In this document: one piece after another, positions 27,546 to 36,964 of the stretch
How the letters are laid out: each line of letters begins with the position of its first letter
Position numbering within the stretch: position 1 is the stretch's first letter
DNA from: Streptomyces sp. Ru62
Lineage (GTDB): Bacteria; Actinomycetota; Actinomycetes; Streptomycetales; Streptomycetaceae
Direction: 5' to 3'
Length of the DNA stretch: 64,000 bases
NCBI RefSeq assembly: GCF_002920615.1
Contig: NZ_PQSU01000021.1
Span: 118,893 to 182,892, forward strand
Program-made: the position numbers and the translations under genes
Notes under the pieces: model-generated
The model's database searches: none
What the model was told of the DNA's origin: nothing
Seen by the model: the letters and a program-made list of their open reading frames with translations, nothing else

Positions 27546-30530
27546 TCAGTCGCTGGGCACGAGGTCACGGAGCTGGTGGCGTCTGCTGATGCCGAGTTTG
27601 GGGTACACCTTGTACAGGTGCGTGCTGACGGTGCGCGGTGAGAGGAACATCCGCTCGCCGATCTCACGGTTGGACAGACCACGGGCGGCCAGCCGCACGA
27701 TCCGCTGTTCCTGGGAGGTCAGCTCCGACAGAGTGAGCGGACTCGACACGGCGGCCCGGCGGGGCACCCCGGTGGCGCGGAGCTCACCGCGAGCCACCAT
27801 GGCGAGGTGACGGGCGCCGAGACGGGTCGCGACCTCCACCACGATCGTCAGCTGTACGCGCGCCTCGCGCGGCCTCCTTCGCCTGCGCAGCCAGATCGCG
27901 TAGTGCAGGCGGGCCCGGGCCCGCTCCAGGGGCCACCTGTCCCCCTCGCGATCGTCCGTCGCCAGCCGGAAGTGGCGTTCGGCGTGCGTGTCCTCGGCGA
28001 CCAGGGCCGCCGCGTGGTGCATGAGCAGCCTCATCCGGGTGGTCGGACGGGGGCCCAGCCCTCGCCGGACTTCTTCGAGGACGCGCGCCGCCTCATGTTG
28101 CCGGCCGACATGCTGCGCCGCGACGGCGAACTCGGCGACGCAACGGGGGGACAGGAACGGGTCGAGGGGTGCGCAGTCGTCGGTGAACAGGGACCGCAAG
28201 TGCCGGTAGGCGCCCTCCGCGTCCCCGAGGGTCATCGCGGTCAGACCGCACGCCCGCAGCATGCGCGCCTGGGTGGCCCGGTTCTCGTCCAGGCTGACGG
28301 CGGCCCATCCGCTACCGGGGAACTCCTGCTCAGGCACGCTCTCCCCGCGGAGCGCGCGCAGGATCGCCCCCAGCGCTTCGAGGTCCAGTCCGAGGCGGGT
28401 CAGCCGGTGGACGGCGGCGTGGGCACCGCCTTCCTCGATCAGTCTCCCGGCTTCCGCCCACCGCCCGAGGTTCAGGAGGGATTCGACCTGGCCCGGGAGA
28501 ATCCATGCCAGCAGACCCACCGCTCCTCGCGAACGCAGCGGTTCCAGCGCCTGCCGGCCCAGCTCGGCGCACACGTCGGACTCGTCGACGTGATGGGCGC
28601 GCAGGGCGGCCGTGACGAGCCCGAGCAGTCCGCTGGACGATCCCGGTCGGAGGGCGGCCGGTTCGTGCGGGGGACCGGCGGTGCCGGAGGACAGCTCGAC
28701 CCCGGCACGTGCGAGAGTCTCCAGGGACGCGAGGGCGTCGGACTGGGCGAACTCGGCGACGAACCAGTCGTCCCGCGTCCGCCTGCCCCGTTCCCGGGCG
28801 GTCCGGCCCGCCAGGTCGAACAGCCGCGGCAACTGTGCCCGGTGTTCGGGCAGCCCGGACTGGGCGGCGATGCCCATGGCGACGGCGGCCATCGCGTGGG
28901 CGGTCGCCGGATCCGCCGGGGGTGTGTCCTGCCACACTCCCAGCAACAGGTCGAAGGCCTCCCGCTGGAGCGAGAGCGCGGACAGCGCGCCGCTCATGGC
29001 GCAGACCGCGGCGCACCGCAGCTCCGGATCGTGGTCCTCCCTGGTGAAGCGGGCGTACAGGTCCCGTACCCACTCCGGCTCCCCTACGAAGCTCGCGGCG
29101 AACAGCGCCTTGGCGAGGCGACGGGCCCGGTCCTCGCCCGCGGGGGTGAGGTCCGCGGCCTCCTCCAGCGCCCTCGCCGCGTCGAAGCACGAGACCGCTC
29201 GCGGACCGGGGACGGCGGCTTCCTCCAGGGCCATGGCCACCGACTCGTCCGTACCAACGGCTGCCGCGGCCAGATGCCGGGCCCGGTGCAAAGAGTGGCC
29301 GCTCAAGGCCGCCAGCTCCCGGTGAGCCCGTTGCCGCAGTCGTACGGAGTGCGTCAGGAGCGCGGCCATGCGGACCAGCGGGTTGCGGAAGGTGAGCCGC
29401 CCACCGGCGATGGTGATCAGCCCCGCTGACTCCGCGGGGGTCCACACCCGCAGGTCGTGCTCACCCACCGCGGCCATGACGGTGGTGAGGTCCTCGTACG
29501 GGGAAGCGGTCGCCGCGTACAGCAGCGCCCGCTGTGTCGCGTGCGGCAACGCGGACATCCGTGGGCCGAACATCTGCTGGACACGGGCGGCCTCTCCCGG
29601 TTCTCGCCGCGCCGACGACCCGGCCCGGCACAGCTCGACGATCGCAGAGGGGTTGCCCTCGGCTCTCCGGAGCAGTTCGAGCCTGGCCCGTCCCGTGGGA
29701 GCGCCCGGCTGGGCGTCAAGGAGCCGCGCCGACGCACCGGGGGGCAGCTCCCCGAGCGGGAGGACGGGGAGGTCACCGGGGACCCAGGGCGGAGGAACCT
29801 GCCCGCGTGCCGTGAACAGTGCTGTCACTGCGGGGTTCGTCAGCCGCCGTGTCACGAACAGCAGGACGTTCATCGAGTCACGGTCACAGTCCTGGATGTC
29901 GTCCACGGCCAGCAGGACCCGGCCCTCCTGCGCGAGCCGGTCGACCAGCGCCAGCACCGCGAGGCGCAGCGCCGCGCCGTCCGGCGGCACCCCGCCCTCC
30001 CCCGGACCGAGGACCGGACCGAGGGCCGTTCGGTGGCTTGGCGGCAAGGTGTCCAGTTCATCGAGGACCGGGAGGAGAAGCTGGTGCAGGGAGGCGAAAC
30101 GCTGTGTCGACTCCGGCTCCCAGCCCTGCGCGGACAGGACGCGGGTCCGGCTTCCGGCGGCCTTCCCGGCGGCCCGGAGCAGGTGGGTCTTGCCCGTGCC
30201 GGCCTCTCCCACGATGAGCAGGGCCCGCGGCTGGTCACCGCAGGCGTCCAGGAGCCGCAGGATCCGGTCGGTCTCCGCCTCGCGGCCGATCGGCCGCTCC
30301 GGGCCGGGGCCCGCGAGGTCCCGCTCGCGCTCCTGGGCCGCCGTGCCCTCGGTCAACGCACTCCTGGTCAACTCACTCCCGGTCAACGCGTCGTCGCAGC
30401 CCATCACGAGCCGCAGGCCGTCCGCCGTCCGGCCGCCGGGCCCTGCTGCCGGACGGCCGACGCGCCGCCGGACCGCGACGCTCTCGCGCCCGGGGCCGGG
30501 GTCGGCCGTTCCCGTGGGCAGCGGCACCAT
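27546..30530 (-). CDS. LuxR-family LAL regulator (AAA ATPase plus LuxR HTH)
   Basis: 994 aa, the size of large ATP-binding LuxR (LAL/MalT-like) regulators. Walker A GEAGTGKT is at 108-115, after an IGREAE sequence typical of the domain start. Walker B VLLAVDDIQD is near 210. A long helical middle region follows. The C-terminus has a LuxR HTH over the last ~65 residues (LTSQEQRIVRLAARGLSNREIG, then MFLSPRTVSTHLYKVYPKLG). The ATG at 30530 is preceded by GGAGGGAAGGAAGGAG, one of the strongest ribosome binding sites in the window. The open frame upstream is not supported. LAL proteins often activate biosynthetic clusters; the target is unknown. Confidence 0.9.
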   Translation of the reverse strand: MVPLPTGTADPGPGRESVAVRRRVGRPAAGPGGRTADGLRLVMGCDDALTGSELTRSALTEGTAAQERERDLAGPGPERPIGREAETDRILRLLDACGDQPRALLIVGEAGTGKTHLLRAAGKAAGSRTRVLSAQGWEPESTQRFASLHQLLLPVLDELDTLPPSHRTALGPVLGPGEGGVPPDGAALRLAVLALVDRLAQEGRVLLAVDDIQDCDRDSMNVLLFVTRRLTNPAVTALFTARGQVPPPWVPGDLPVLPLGELPPGASARLLDAQPGAPTGRARLELLRRAEGNPSAIVELCRAGSSARREPGEAARVQQMFGPRMSALPHATQRALLYAATASPYEDLTTVMAAVGEHDLRVWTPAESAGLITIAGGRLTFRNPLVRMAALLTHSVRLRQRAHRELAALSGHSLHRARHLAAAAVGTDESVAMALEEAAVPGPRAVSCFDAARALEEAADLTPAGEDRARRLAKALFAASFVGEPEWVRDLYARFTREDHDPELRCAAVCAMSGALSALSLQREAFDLLLGVWQDTPPADPATAHAMAAVAMGIAAQSGLPEHRAQLPRLFDLAGRTARERGRRTRDDWFVAEFAQSDALASLETLARAGVELSSGTAGPPHEPAALRPGSSSGLLGLVTAALRAHHVDESDVCAELGRQALEPLRSRGAVGLLAWILPGQVESLLNLGRWAEAGRLIEEGGAHAAVHRLTRLGLDLEALGAILRALRGESVPEQEFPGSGWAAVSLDENRATQARMLRACGLTAMTLGDAEGAYRHLRSLFTDDCAPLDPFLSPRCVAEFAVAAQHVGRQHEAARVLEEVRRGLGPRPTTRMRLLMHHAAALVAEDTHAERHFRLATDDREGDRWPLERARARLHYAIWLRRRRRPREARVQLTIVVEVATRLGARHLAMVARGELRATGVPRRAAVSSPLTLSELTSQEQRIVRLAARGLSNREIGERMFLSPRTVSTHLYKVYPKLGISRRHQLRDLVPSD

Positions 30531-31166
30531 CGGCTTCTCCTTCCTTCCCTCCGGCAACGCGCCCGGAGGCTCGTCGTCAGCCAACCAGCAGGACCGGCAG
30601 GGAACCAGGCAGAACCGCATGCAGTCTTGCCCCGGCCGAACGGCCCGCCGCCCGTCGGTCGTGGGCCGTGGGCCGTGGGCCGTGCGGGACAGACCGGGTG
30701 ACCGGGGAGGCGCAGCCGGCGCGCCGACATGTGGCCGCGTCCGTCGCCTGGTCCGCGGCGGCCTCAGGCCCTCGGGCGCGCGACCGGCGGGGCACCGTGG
30801 AGAGCCACGCCCCGGCGCACGTGAGCGAGTCCCTGACCGGAACGCACCGGGTTGGCCCGTGCGGGCCGGCGGCGGGGCGACGAAACCTCCGCGTCCGGAC
30901 CGGCACTCGAAGGCGAGCACATCCGTGACCTCACGATGACACGCCGACAGCCGTCATGTCGTCTCCCTCGGTGACGCCGCCGACGACGACGCTCTGGATG
31001 CGGCGCGTACGTTCCTGCACTCGCTCTGCACTCGCTCACCGAGGGATGACCGCGCCGTCAGGGGACGTCACACGTCCACCCACCACCGTTGACGCGTCGG
31101 GACACCGCGCCTAGCGTCCTTGGCACATCCCCCACCCGCTCCTTCCCGACGACGAGGACTGCCGCC
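30531..31166. other. Intergenic region between divergent LAL regulator and nmrA-like gene
   Basis: About 635 bp without a convincing gene. It must contain the promoters of both flanking genes. Only the nmrA-side promoter (31089-31117) is recognisable. Confidence 0.5.
31089..31117 (+). promoter_or_regulatory. Candidate housekeeping promoter of the nmrA-like gene
   Basis: TTGACG (31089-31094), a 17-nt spacer, then TAGCGT (31112-31117), 50 nt before the ATG. Hexamers and spacing are identical to the promoter at 2968-2996. Confidence 0.6.
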
Positions 31167-32117
31167 ATGGGCACCAGCAGAGTGATAGCGGTGGCCGGTG
31201 CCACGGGAGTTCAGGGCGGCGGTGTCGTGCGGTCGATCCTCGCCGACCCGGACACGGAATTCGCGGTACGGGCGCTCACCCGGACCCCGGACTCGCCCGC
31301 CGCGAGGGAGCTCGCCGCGCTGGGGGCCGAGGTGGTCCGGGCGGACTTCCATGACGAACCGACGGTGCACGCGGCGCTCGACGGCGCGTATGGTGCCTTC
31401 CTCGTCACCGACTTCTGGGCCCATGGTTCGGCGGCGAAGGAGACCGAGGAGATCGGCGTCCTGGCCCGAGCGGCCGGGGCGACGGGCCTGCGGCACGTGA
31501 TCTGGTCGACCCTGGACGACACCCGCGAGCTGCTGCCCCTGGACGACGACCGGATGCCGGTGCTCCAAGGCGGCTACAACGTGCCGCACTTCGACGCCAA
31601 GGGCGCGGGCAACCACCTGTTCACGGAGGCCGGCGTCCCCACCACGTTCCTCAGCACCACCTCGTACTACCAGGGCTTCCTCGGCCCCCTCGCCCCGCGC
31701 CGCGCCGAGGACGGCGTCCTGACGGTGACCATGCCGTTCGAGGACGGCAAGCGCCTGGCCCTGGTCGACGCCGCCGACATCGGCCGCACCGCTCACGCCC
31801 TCCTCAAGGCCGGCGAACGGTTCGTCGGGGAGACGGTCTGTCTGGCCGGCGACCACCTCACCGGCGCGCAGTACGCCGAGAAGCTGGGCGCGGCCCTCGG
31901 CGAGCCCGTCCGTTTCCGGTCCGTGCCCTACGACGCCTTCCGCGCCCTCGGCACTCCGGCGGCCCGGGAGATCGGCAACATGTTCCAGTACTACGGCGAC
32001 TTCGACCGCGAGTTCACCACGGCCCGCGATCTCGCCGGGCTGCGTGCGATCAACCCGGCACTGCGGAGCTTCGAGAACTGGCTGGCCGAGAACGCGGCCA
32101 GGATCGAGGTGCGCTGA
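31167..32117 (+). CDS. NmrA/HSCARG-like NAD(P)-binding protein
   Basis: 316 aa. The Rossmann motif is VIAVAGATGVQGGGVVRSIL near the N-terminus, and the rest follows the NmrA-like pattern (ALGAEVVRADFHD, GAYGAFLVTDFW, HVIWSTLDDTR). NmrA-like proteins of this type act as redox sensors or as atypical short-chain dehydrogenases; the Tyr-x3-Lys pair is not clear. The ATG at 31167 has GAGGA about 8 nt upstream; an earlier in-frame start overlaps the promoter. It is a single-gene unit with its own promoter. Confidence 0.88.
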   Translation: MGTSRVIAVAGATGVQGGGVVRSILADPDTEFAVRALTRTPDSPAARELAALGAEVVRADFHDEPTVHAALDGAYGAFLVTDFWAHGSAAKETEEIGVLARAAGATGLRHVIWSTLDDTRELLPLDDDRMPVLQGGYNVPHFDAKGAGNHLFTEAGVPTTFLSTTSYYQGFLGPLAPRRAEDGVLTVTMPFEDGKRLALVDAADIGRTAHALLKAGERFVGETVCLAGDHLTGAQYAEKLGAALGEPVRFRSVPYDAFRALGTPAAREIGNMFQYYGDFDREFTTARDLAGLRAINPALRSFENWLAENAARIEVR

Positions 32118-32767
32118 CGGACCCGGAGCAGGCGGCTGCCCGCGCGAGGGAACGCCTCGACGTGGCCACGGCCGTACGGGAGCGGCGTCGGGCGTGCGTG
32201 GTGGCCGGCCGCCGTGCCTCGGGGCTGTACACACGGACCGGTGGGGCCACCCTGGCCCCTGGCCACCGGACGCCTTCGCGGGCGGGCGGGGACTGCCTTG
32301 ATGTCGTACGGCACGCGTACGACATCCGACGTGGGCGATGTCGCCGCACGCTCCCTGCGCTCCTGGCCGCCGATGCGTGACCGGCCCGTCACGGCCGCTC
32401 GGCTCGATGCACCGCGCGAGCCTCCGCGGACCGTGTGGCGGCCACCGTGACCGCCGACGTTGATCACCGTCCGCCGCGGCCCCTCACGGGCACGGCGCCG
32501 TCGAGTGCCGTGACATCGAATGCGCGTCGGCGTCGGGCTGATTAGGCTCGCTGAGTGGTCCGCCGGCCACCGACCTGGCCCTGTTGGTCCGGGCGAAACC
32601 TTTCCGGGCCCCGGTGGCGGCGGACCTGACACGACGACAGCCCGACGGATCCCGCGGACCGGAGACCGATGACGGGACCCGCGCGCGGCCCGCACAGGGC
32701 GCACCACGGGTTCCGGCACGGCCAGGGACGAGGCACCGCACGGGCCCGCACGGCGAGGAAAGCGACC
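32118..32767. other. 650-bp intergenic region before whiB-like gene
   Basis: No gene is supported. Open frames here are short, Arg-rich and lack ribosome binding sites. The one clear structure is the inverted repeat at 32300-32326. A TTAGGCT stretch near 32541 could be a -10 for the whiB-like gene. Confidence 0.5.
32300..32326. promoter_or_regulatory. Perfect 11-bp inverted repeat (operator or hairpin)
   Basis: GATGTCGTACG (32300-32310) and CGTACGACATC (32316-32326) are exact reverse complements separated by 5 nt. The length and symmetry suit a dimeric regulator such as TetR. The distance from both neighbouring genes (183 bp and 441 bp) leaves the target unclear, and a transcript hairpin is also possible. 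Confidence 0.6.
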
Positions 32768-33055
32768 ATGGATTGGCGTCATCACGCGGCGTGCCGCACA
32801 CACGACCCAGAACTCTTCTTCCCCGTCGGCGATGCCGGGCCGGCCCTTCTGCAGATCGAGGAGGCCAAAGCGGTCTGCCAGGGCTGCCCCGTCGTCGAAC
32901 GCTGTCTGGCGTGGGGACGTGACACCGGTATGGAGTTCGGAGTCTGGGGCGGCCTCAGCGAGAGCGAACACCGCGGTCTCAGACGTCGTCGCGCGCTCGG
33001 CGATATACGCCGGAGACGGCGGCAGGAGGAGGGGACCGAACCGCAGGGGGCCTGA
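32768..33055 (+). CDS. WhiB-family iron-sulfur transcriptional regulator
   Basis: 95 aa. Four cysteines are arranged as in WhiB proteins: C in HHAACRTHDPELFF, then CQGCPVVERC. They are followed by the GVWGG turn and a basic C-terminal tail (RGLRRRR, DIRRRRRQ). These proteins bind a [4Fe-4S] cluster and usually act with sigma factor HrdB. The ATG at 32768 has GAGGAAAG upstream and begins the conserved domain. It does not look like WhiB, WhiD or Wbl itself closely enough for a symbol. It is probably a Wbl paralogue of the chromosome arm. Confidence 0.92.
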   Translation: MDWRHHAACRTHDPELFFPVGDAGPALLQIEEAKAVCQGCPVVERCLAWGRDTGMEFGVWGGLSESEHRGLRRRRALGDIRRRRRQEEGTEPQGA

Positions 33056-33215
33056 CCGGGCGGACGGCTCCGGTGCGCGGTGCGACCGGGCGAACGGCCG
33101 CGGTCGCGTCACGGGCGGCGGCCTGCCGGCACACCGACGAGGACGCGAACGGCACCTTCGGCGTCATCGTGACTGATCCCGGCCGGGGGACCACCCGCCG
33201 GGTACCGGTCCTCTG

Positions 33216-33377
33216 CTACGGCGGGCAGGCCGACGTTTCTCGCGATCCCCGCCCGTCGGCGGCGTCGGTCGCCACGCCCTCCCGCACGGCGCGCCACGCC
33301 TCGGGGTCGTCGAAGTCGGTCCGGACGACCAGGGCGTCGAAGTCGTTGCGGGCATCGATGCCGTTGCGGGTTCGCAT
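33216..33377 (-). pseudogene. N-terminal fragment of a DUF6924-family protein
   Basis: From the ATG at 33377 (GGTGGAGAG just upstream) the frame gives DFDALVVRTDFDDPEAWRAV. This is the characteristic N-terminal motif of DUF6924 as I remember it, but the frame stops after 53 codons instead of ~140-170. No matching C-terminal half (NxxIxNMDxxEF) follows in any frame downstream. It is therefore a truncated or frameshifted copy. A separate C-terminal remnant of the same family lies at 3047-3352. The rest of 33056-33605 holds no other recognisable gene. Confidence 0.5.
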
Positions 33378-33383
33378 TCTCTC

Positions 33384-33404
33384 CACCCTCTTTCGCGGAG
33401 GGTG
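33384..33404. promoter_or_regulatory. Hairpin in the leader of the DUF6924 fragment
   Basis: CACCCTC (33384-33390) and GAGGGTG (33398-33404) are exact inverted arms around a 7-nt loop, immediately upstream of the minus-strand ATG at 33377. It includes the purine-rich strand that could act as ribosome binding site, so it might control translation. Confidence 0.4.
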
Positions 33405-33605
33405 ATCAGCACAGCCTCGGCCCGCGCCGGTCGGCGCACAGGAGCCGGCTGGTGCGGAAGGCGTCGATCGTCGTGCGTCACTGACACGGGCTCCGCCGAC
33501 GGCCGTGCTCCGGCTGCGCGCCTGCCGGGCGTACAGGGACGACACCGTCGCCACGACCGGGTGACGAGGCCGACTGTGTCGCGGTGAGCGGGGGGTGCCG
33601 CCGTA

Positions 33606-34091
33606 TCAGCGTGTACGGCCGCGCGCGGACGCCGCCTCGCTGCTCGGCCGGGACTCGGGCAGGACGTCAGCCGGCCGCGGACGGAGCGGGCGGGAGGGGC
33701 CGGCGTCGAGGTACCGAGCGATCCGGCCGGCCAGGCGTGTCGTGCCGGAGGCGGCCAGTTCGATGTCGGCGCCCTCCGGCGCCAGGACGGCCAGGCAGGC
33801 GTTCTCGCCGACGGCGCACACGAAGAGACGGCCGTGTTCCATCGCCACCACGGTCCGGAGCACCGTGTCGCCGCCGAAGTGGCGACCGGTGTCCTGGGCC
33901 AGTCCGTGGAAGCCTGAGGCGACGGCCGACAACTGCCGAGCGCGATCTCGGCCCAGCCCCTCCGACGACGCGAGCAGCAGGCCGTCGGCGGAGAGCACGA
34001 TCGCGTGGCCGGCCCGCGGCCCGCGCCGGACCGCGTCGTCGAGCAGCCGGTTCAGGCCGGCGGTCCGGTCCGGGTCGAGTACGGACATCAT
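33606..34091 (-). CDS. Roadblock/LC7-domain protein
   Basis: About 161 aa. LNRLLDDAVRRGPRAGHAIVLSADGLLLASSEGL and LSAVASGFHGLAQD match the roadblock/LC7 fold as found in Streptomyces conservon (cvn) operons. There such proteins act with a sensor kinase, a DUF742 protein and a small GTPase. Here none of those partners is adjacent, so it is an orphan copy. The two ATGs at 34091 and 34088 follow GAGGGGG. The C-terminal 30 residues are Pro/Arg-rich and probably disordered. Confidence 0.85.
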   Translation of the reverse strand: MMSVLDPDRTAGLNRLLDDAVRRGPRAGHAIVLSADGLLLASSEGLGRDRARQLSAVASGFHGLAQDTGRHFGGDTVLRTVVAMEHGRLFVCAVGENACLAVLAPEGADIELAASGTTRLAGRIARYLDAGPSRPLRPRPADVLPESRPSSEAASARGRTR

Positions 34092-34879
34092 CAGGGGTCC
34101 CCCTCGCGTGCGAGGTGCTGGTGGTGTGCGGGAAAGGGGTGCCTGCCGCGGAGGCCGGCGCCCTCCGGCTGCGGAGCCCGGCCGGAACACCGGGCCCGCT
34201 GTCGGCCGGGATCGTCAGCGCGTCGGGGGGCCGCGGCGGTCGACGCGTAGACATCGCTGGGCGTACCGTGCGGTGTTCCGCGCCGACCGCTGGGCGTCGA
34301 CGTGCCGGCGCGGCTTCCCCGAGTCGTCAAGCCGGTGCTCCGCCGAGTCGATGGCGCGGTGCACCAGGGCGGGCTGCGACGGGGATGCTGCGTCCGTGGG
34401 AAGACGAGGCCCACAAGGCAGGTCCGGCCCCGCCGCCGGAGCCCAGTGAACACCTCGCCCGGTAACGGGGCCAGGTGGCCGCGGTTCGTGTCGGCAGGCG
34501 AACCAGCGGCAAGGGAAGCAACGGCGCGGTGATCCTGCTGCGCATGTTTCATCGGGGGGATCTCACTGCGTGACTGCCGTATCTACTCTCTGGACGGCCC
34601 GCGGTCAGGCCTGCCGACGACGTTGTGACAGCGGGAACGTCTCGCACGCCGTCTGCTGTGCCGATTCTTACCGGACGGGAGATCGCTCGCGGCCACGCCT
34701 GCCCGTTCGTGCCAACAGGTGTGTCCGGACGTCAGGTTGGGTGCCGCTCGGCTCGGTGGGACGGCGGCACGGAAGTGACAACACGCCGGCACACAGGTTT
34801 CCCATGTGGCCGCACATCAGGTCAGGCCATGACCGGAGTCCGGCCGAGTGCCCCGGTGCAGAAGAGAGAAGATCCCGCC
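34092..34879. other. 788-bp region without a supported gene
   Basis: Open frames here are not convincing. One minus-strand stretch (about 34240-34370) reads like protein in a frame without a clear start (HRAIDSAEHRLDDSGKPRR, then ARYAQRCLRVD). It may be a decayed gene. I cannot name the family. Confidence 0.4.
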
Positions 34880-36443
34880 ATGACGCACCGGCAGGTCCTT
34901 CAGGCGCTGCCCGGGCTGCTGCTCGGCCTGTTCGCCGCCATCATGTCGTCCACCATCGTCACCAGCGCCCTGCCCGAGATCATCAACGATCGCGGCGGCG
35001 GGCAGAGCGCGTACACGTGGGTGGTCACCGCCTCGCTGCTGGCGATGACGGCGTCCACGCCGCTGTGGCGCGAACTCGCGGACCGGCACAGCAAGAAGAC
35101 GCTGGTGCAGACGGCCCTGTGGGTCTACATCGCCGGGTCGGTGGGGGCGGGCCTGGCCCCGAGCGCGGGGATACTGATCGTCGCGCGTGCCGTCCAGGGA
35201 GCGGGAGCGGGCGGCCTGTCCGCCCTGGCCCAGATCGTCATGGCCGTGATGGTCTCCCCGCGCGAGCGCGGACGTCACGAGGGGTACGTGGCCGCGACCT
35301 TCGCCGTCGCCACGGTCGGCGGTCCGCTGCTCGGCGGAGCCATCACCGACGCCGGCCGGCCGGGCTGGCGCTGGTGCCTCCTCGTGGGCGTGCCGTTCGC
35401 GGCCGCCGCGCTGGTCGTGCTGCGCAGAAACCTTCACCTGCCCGTGCTGCCCCGGCAGCGGACCGGGACCGACTGGGCCGGCGCCTCCCTCGTCACCGAG
35501 GCCGTGTCCCTGCTCCTGATCTGGGTCACCTTCGCCGGCGACCGGTACGCCCGGCTGTCCTGGCAGACCTGTGTCGTGGTCGGCGGTTCCGTCGTCTTCG
35601 CGCTGGTCTTCCTGCGGGTCGAGAGCAGGGCAGGCGCCCGGTCCTCCCGCTGCGTCTGTTCCACCACCGCACCATCGCGCTCGCTTCGCTCGCCTCGTTG
35701 TTCGTCGGCGCCGTGATGTTCGCGGGCGCGGTCTTCCTCAACCAGTACTTCGAGCTGGCGCGGGGCGCGTCACCGACGATGTCGGGCGCCATGACGATTC
35801 CCGTGCTCGCGGGCCTGTGCGTGGCCTCCACGGTCTCCGGCCGGTTCATCACCGGCACGGGCCGGTGGAAGGGCTGGCTGCCGACCGATGGCGTGCTGCT
35901 GACGGCCGGTCTGGTGCTGCTGGGCACGCTGCGCCAGGGTACGCCGTACCCGCGCATGGCCGTCTTCATGGTGCTCACGGGATTCGGTGTCGGCTTCGTG
36001 ATGCAGAACCTGGTGCTGTGCGCGCAGAACCAGGTGGGGCTGTCCGAGGTCGGCTCGGCGAGTTCCGCCGTCACCTTCTTCCGCTCGCTGGGCGGCGCGG
36101 TGAGCGTCTCCGTGCTCGGCTCGGTGAAGGTCTCCTCGCAGGTCGGGCACCACGCGCGTGAGGACATCGGTTCGCTCGGCCCGCGCGGCCGGCTGGTGGC
36201 CGCGACGGCGTCGGCGGCGCCGTCCCGGACCTGCGCGTGCCGCCCCCGGCCGCCCGTCTCTGGCTGGAGCGGGCCTACGGACACGGCATCGGCGACATCT
36301 TCCTGTACTGCGCGCCGCTCGCGTGTCTCGCGTTCGTGGTCACGCTGTTCATCAAGGATACCCGGCTCCGCGCCTCCCACGAGCCGGCCGGGAAGGCGGC
36401 CGACCCGGAGCGGGTACCGGCGGCCCTGACGGGACCACGGTGA
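34880..36443 (+). pseudogene. MFS (DHA2-type) exporter broken by two frameshifts
   Basis: The protein starts at the ATG 34880 (TM1 GLLLGLFAAIMSSTIVTSALP, a DHA2-like opening) and runs in frame to about 35634. There the sequence needs a one-base correction to continue as PVLPLRLFHHRTIALASL. It then reads in the next frame to about 36205, where another one-base correction is needed to reach VPPPAARLWLERAYGHGIGD and the stop at 36443. Joined, it would be a complete 14-TM-type transporter of ~520 residues. Both shifts look like single missing bases. Either the gene is dead or the raw sequence has two errors. Confidence 0.8.
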
Positions 36444-36964
36444 CAACGCCGGCGGCTGCCGGACGAGTTGCAGGCGACCGACGCCGTCGCACCGGACGGA
36501 GTGTCCGGCCGCGGCGGATTCCGCCGCCGACGCGGGCGTCCGACGGCCGTCGCGCCAAGACCCGCAACCGCCGACATCCAACGACCGGCGCCACCAAGAC
36601 CGTAACCACCGGCGGCGCGGCCACCGGCGGTCCGGCACCGGCCCGGCCCTCGGACCCGGCCCCGTTCCCGAACGCGGCCTCCCCCTGAACCCGGCCGTCC
36701 CCCGCCCACCGCCTGCCCGCGGGTCCTCCCTCGCGTTCCGGCGCTCCCGCTGCCGCGAGGACGGGCCGAAGCCGAGCCCAGCCGGTGGGGCCCGTCCGGT
36801 GTGGGCGGCGCATATGGGCAACTGCGCGAACGGGAGGCCGGATCGGGCTTGTCCGGCCTCCGGCTCTCGCCGAGGGTGGGCTGGCATCCGCACCGCCCCC
36901 GCCGGCCCCGACGCCGTGGCCGGCCCTTCCCGTCACCGCGAGAGACCTTCCCGAAGGGCGCTGC
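36444..36964. other. 520-bp intergenic region
   Basis: No supported gene. It contains GC-rich inverted repeats (for example GGCGGA-T-TCCGCC near 36515) and the leader of the next protease gene. Confidence 0.4.

Noticed and set aside
33073..33405. 110-codon plus-strand frame containing GTFGVIVTDPGRGTTRR
   Set aside because: It looked protein-like for ~30 codons but has no start signal, and its second half is antisense to the DUF6924 motif, which is the better-supported strand.
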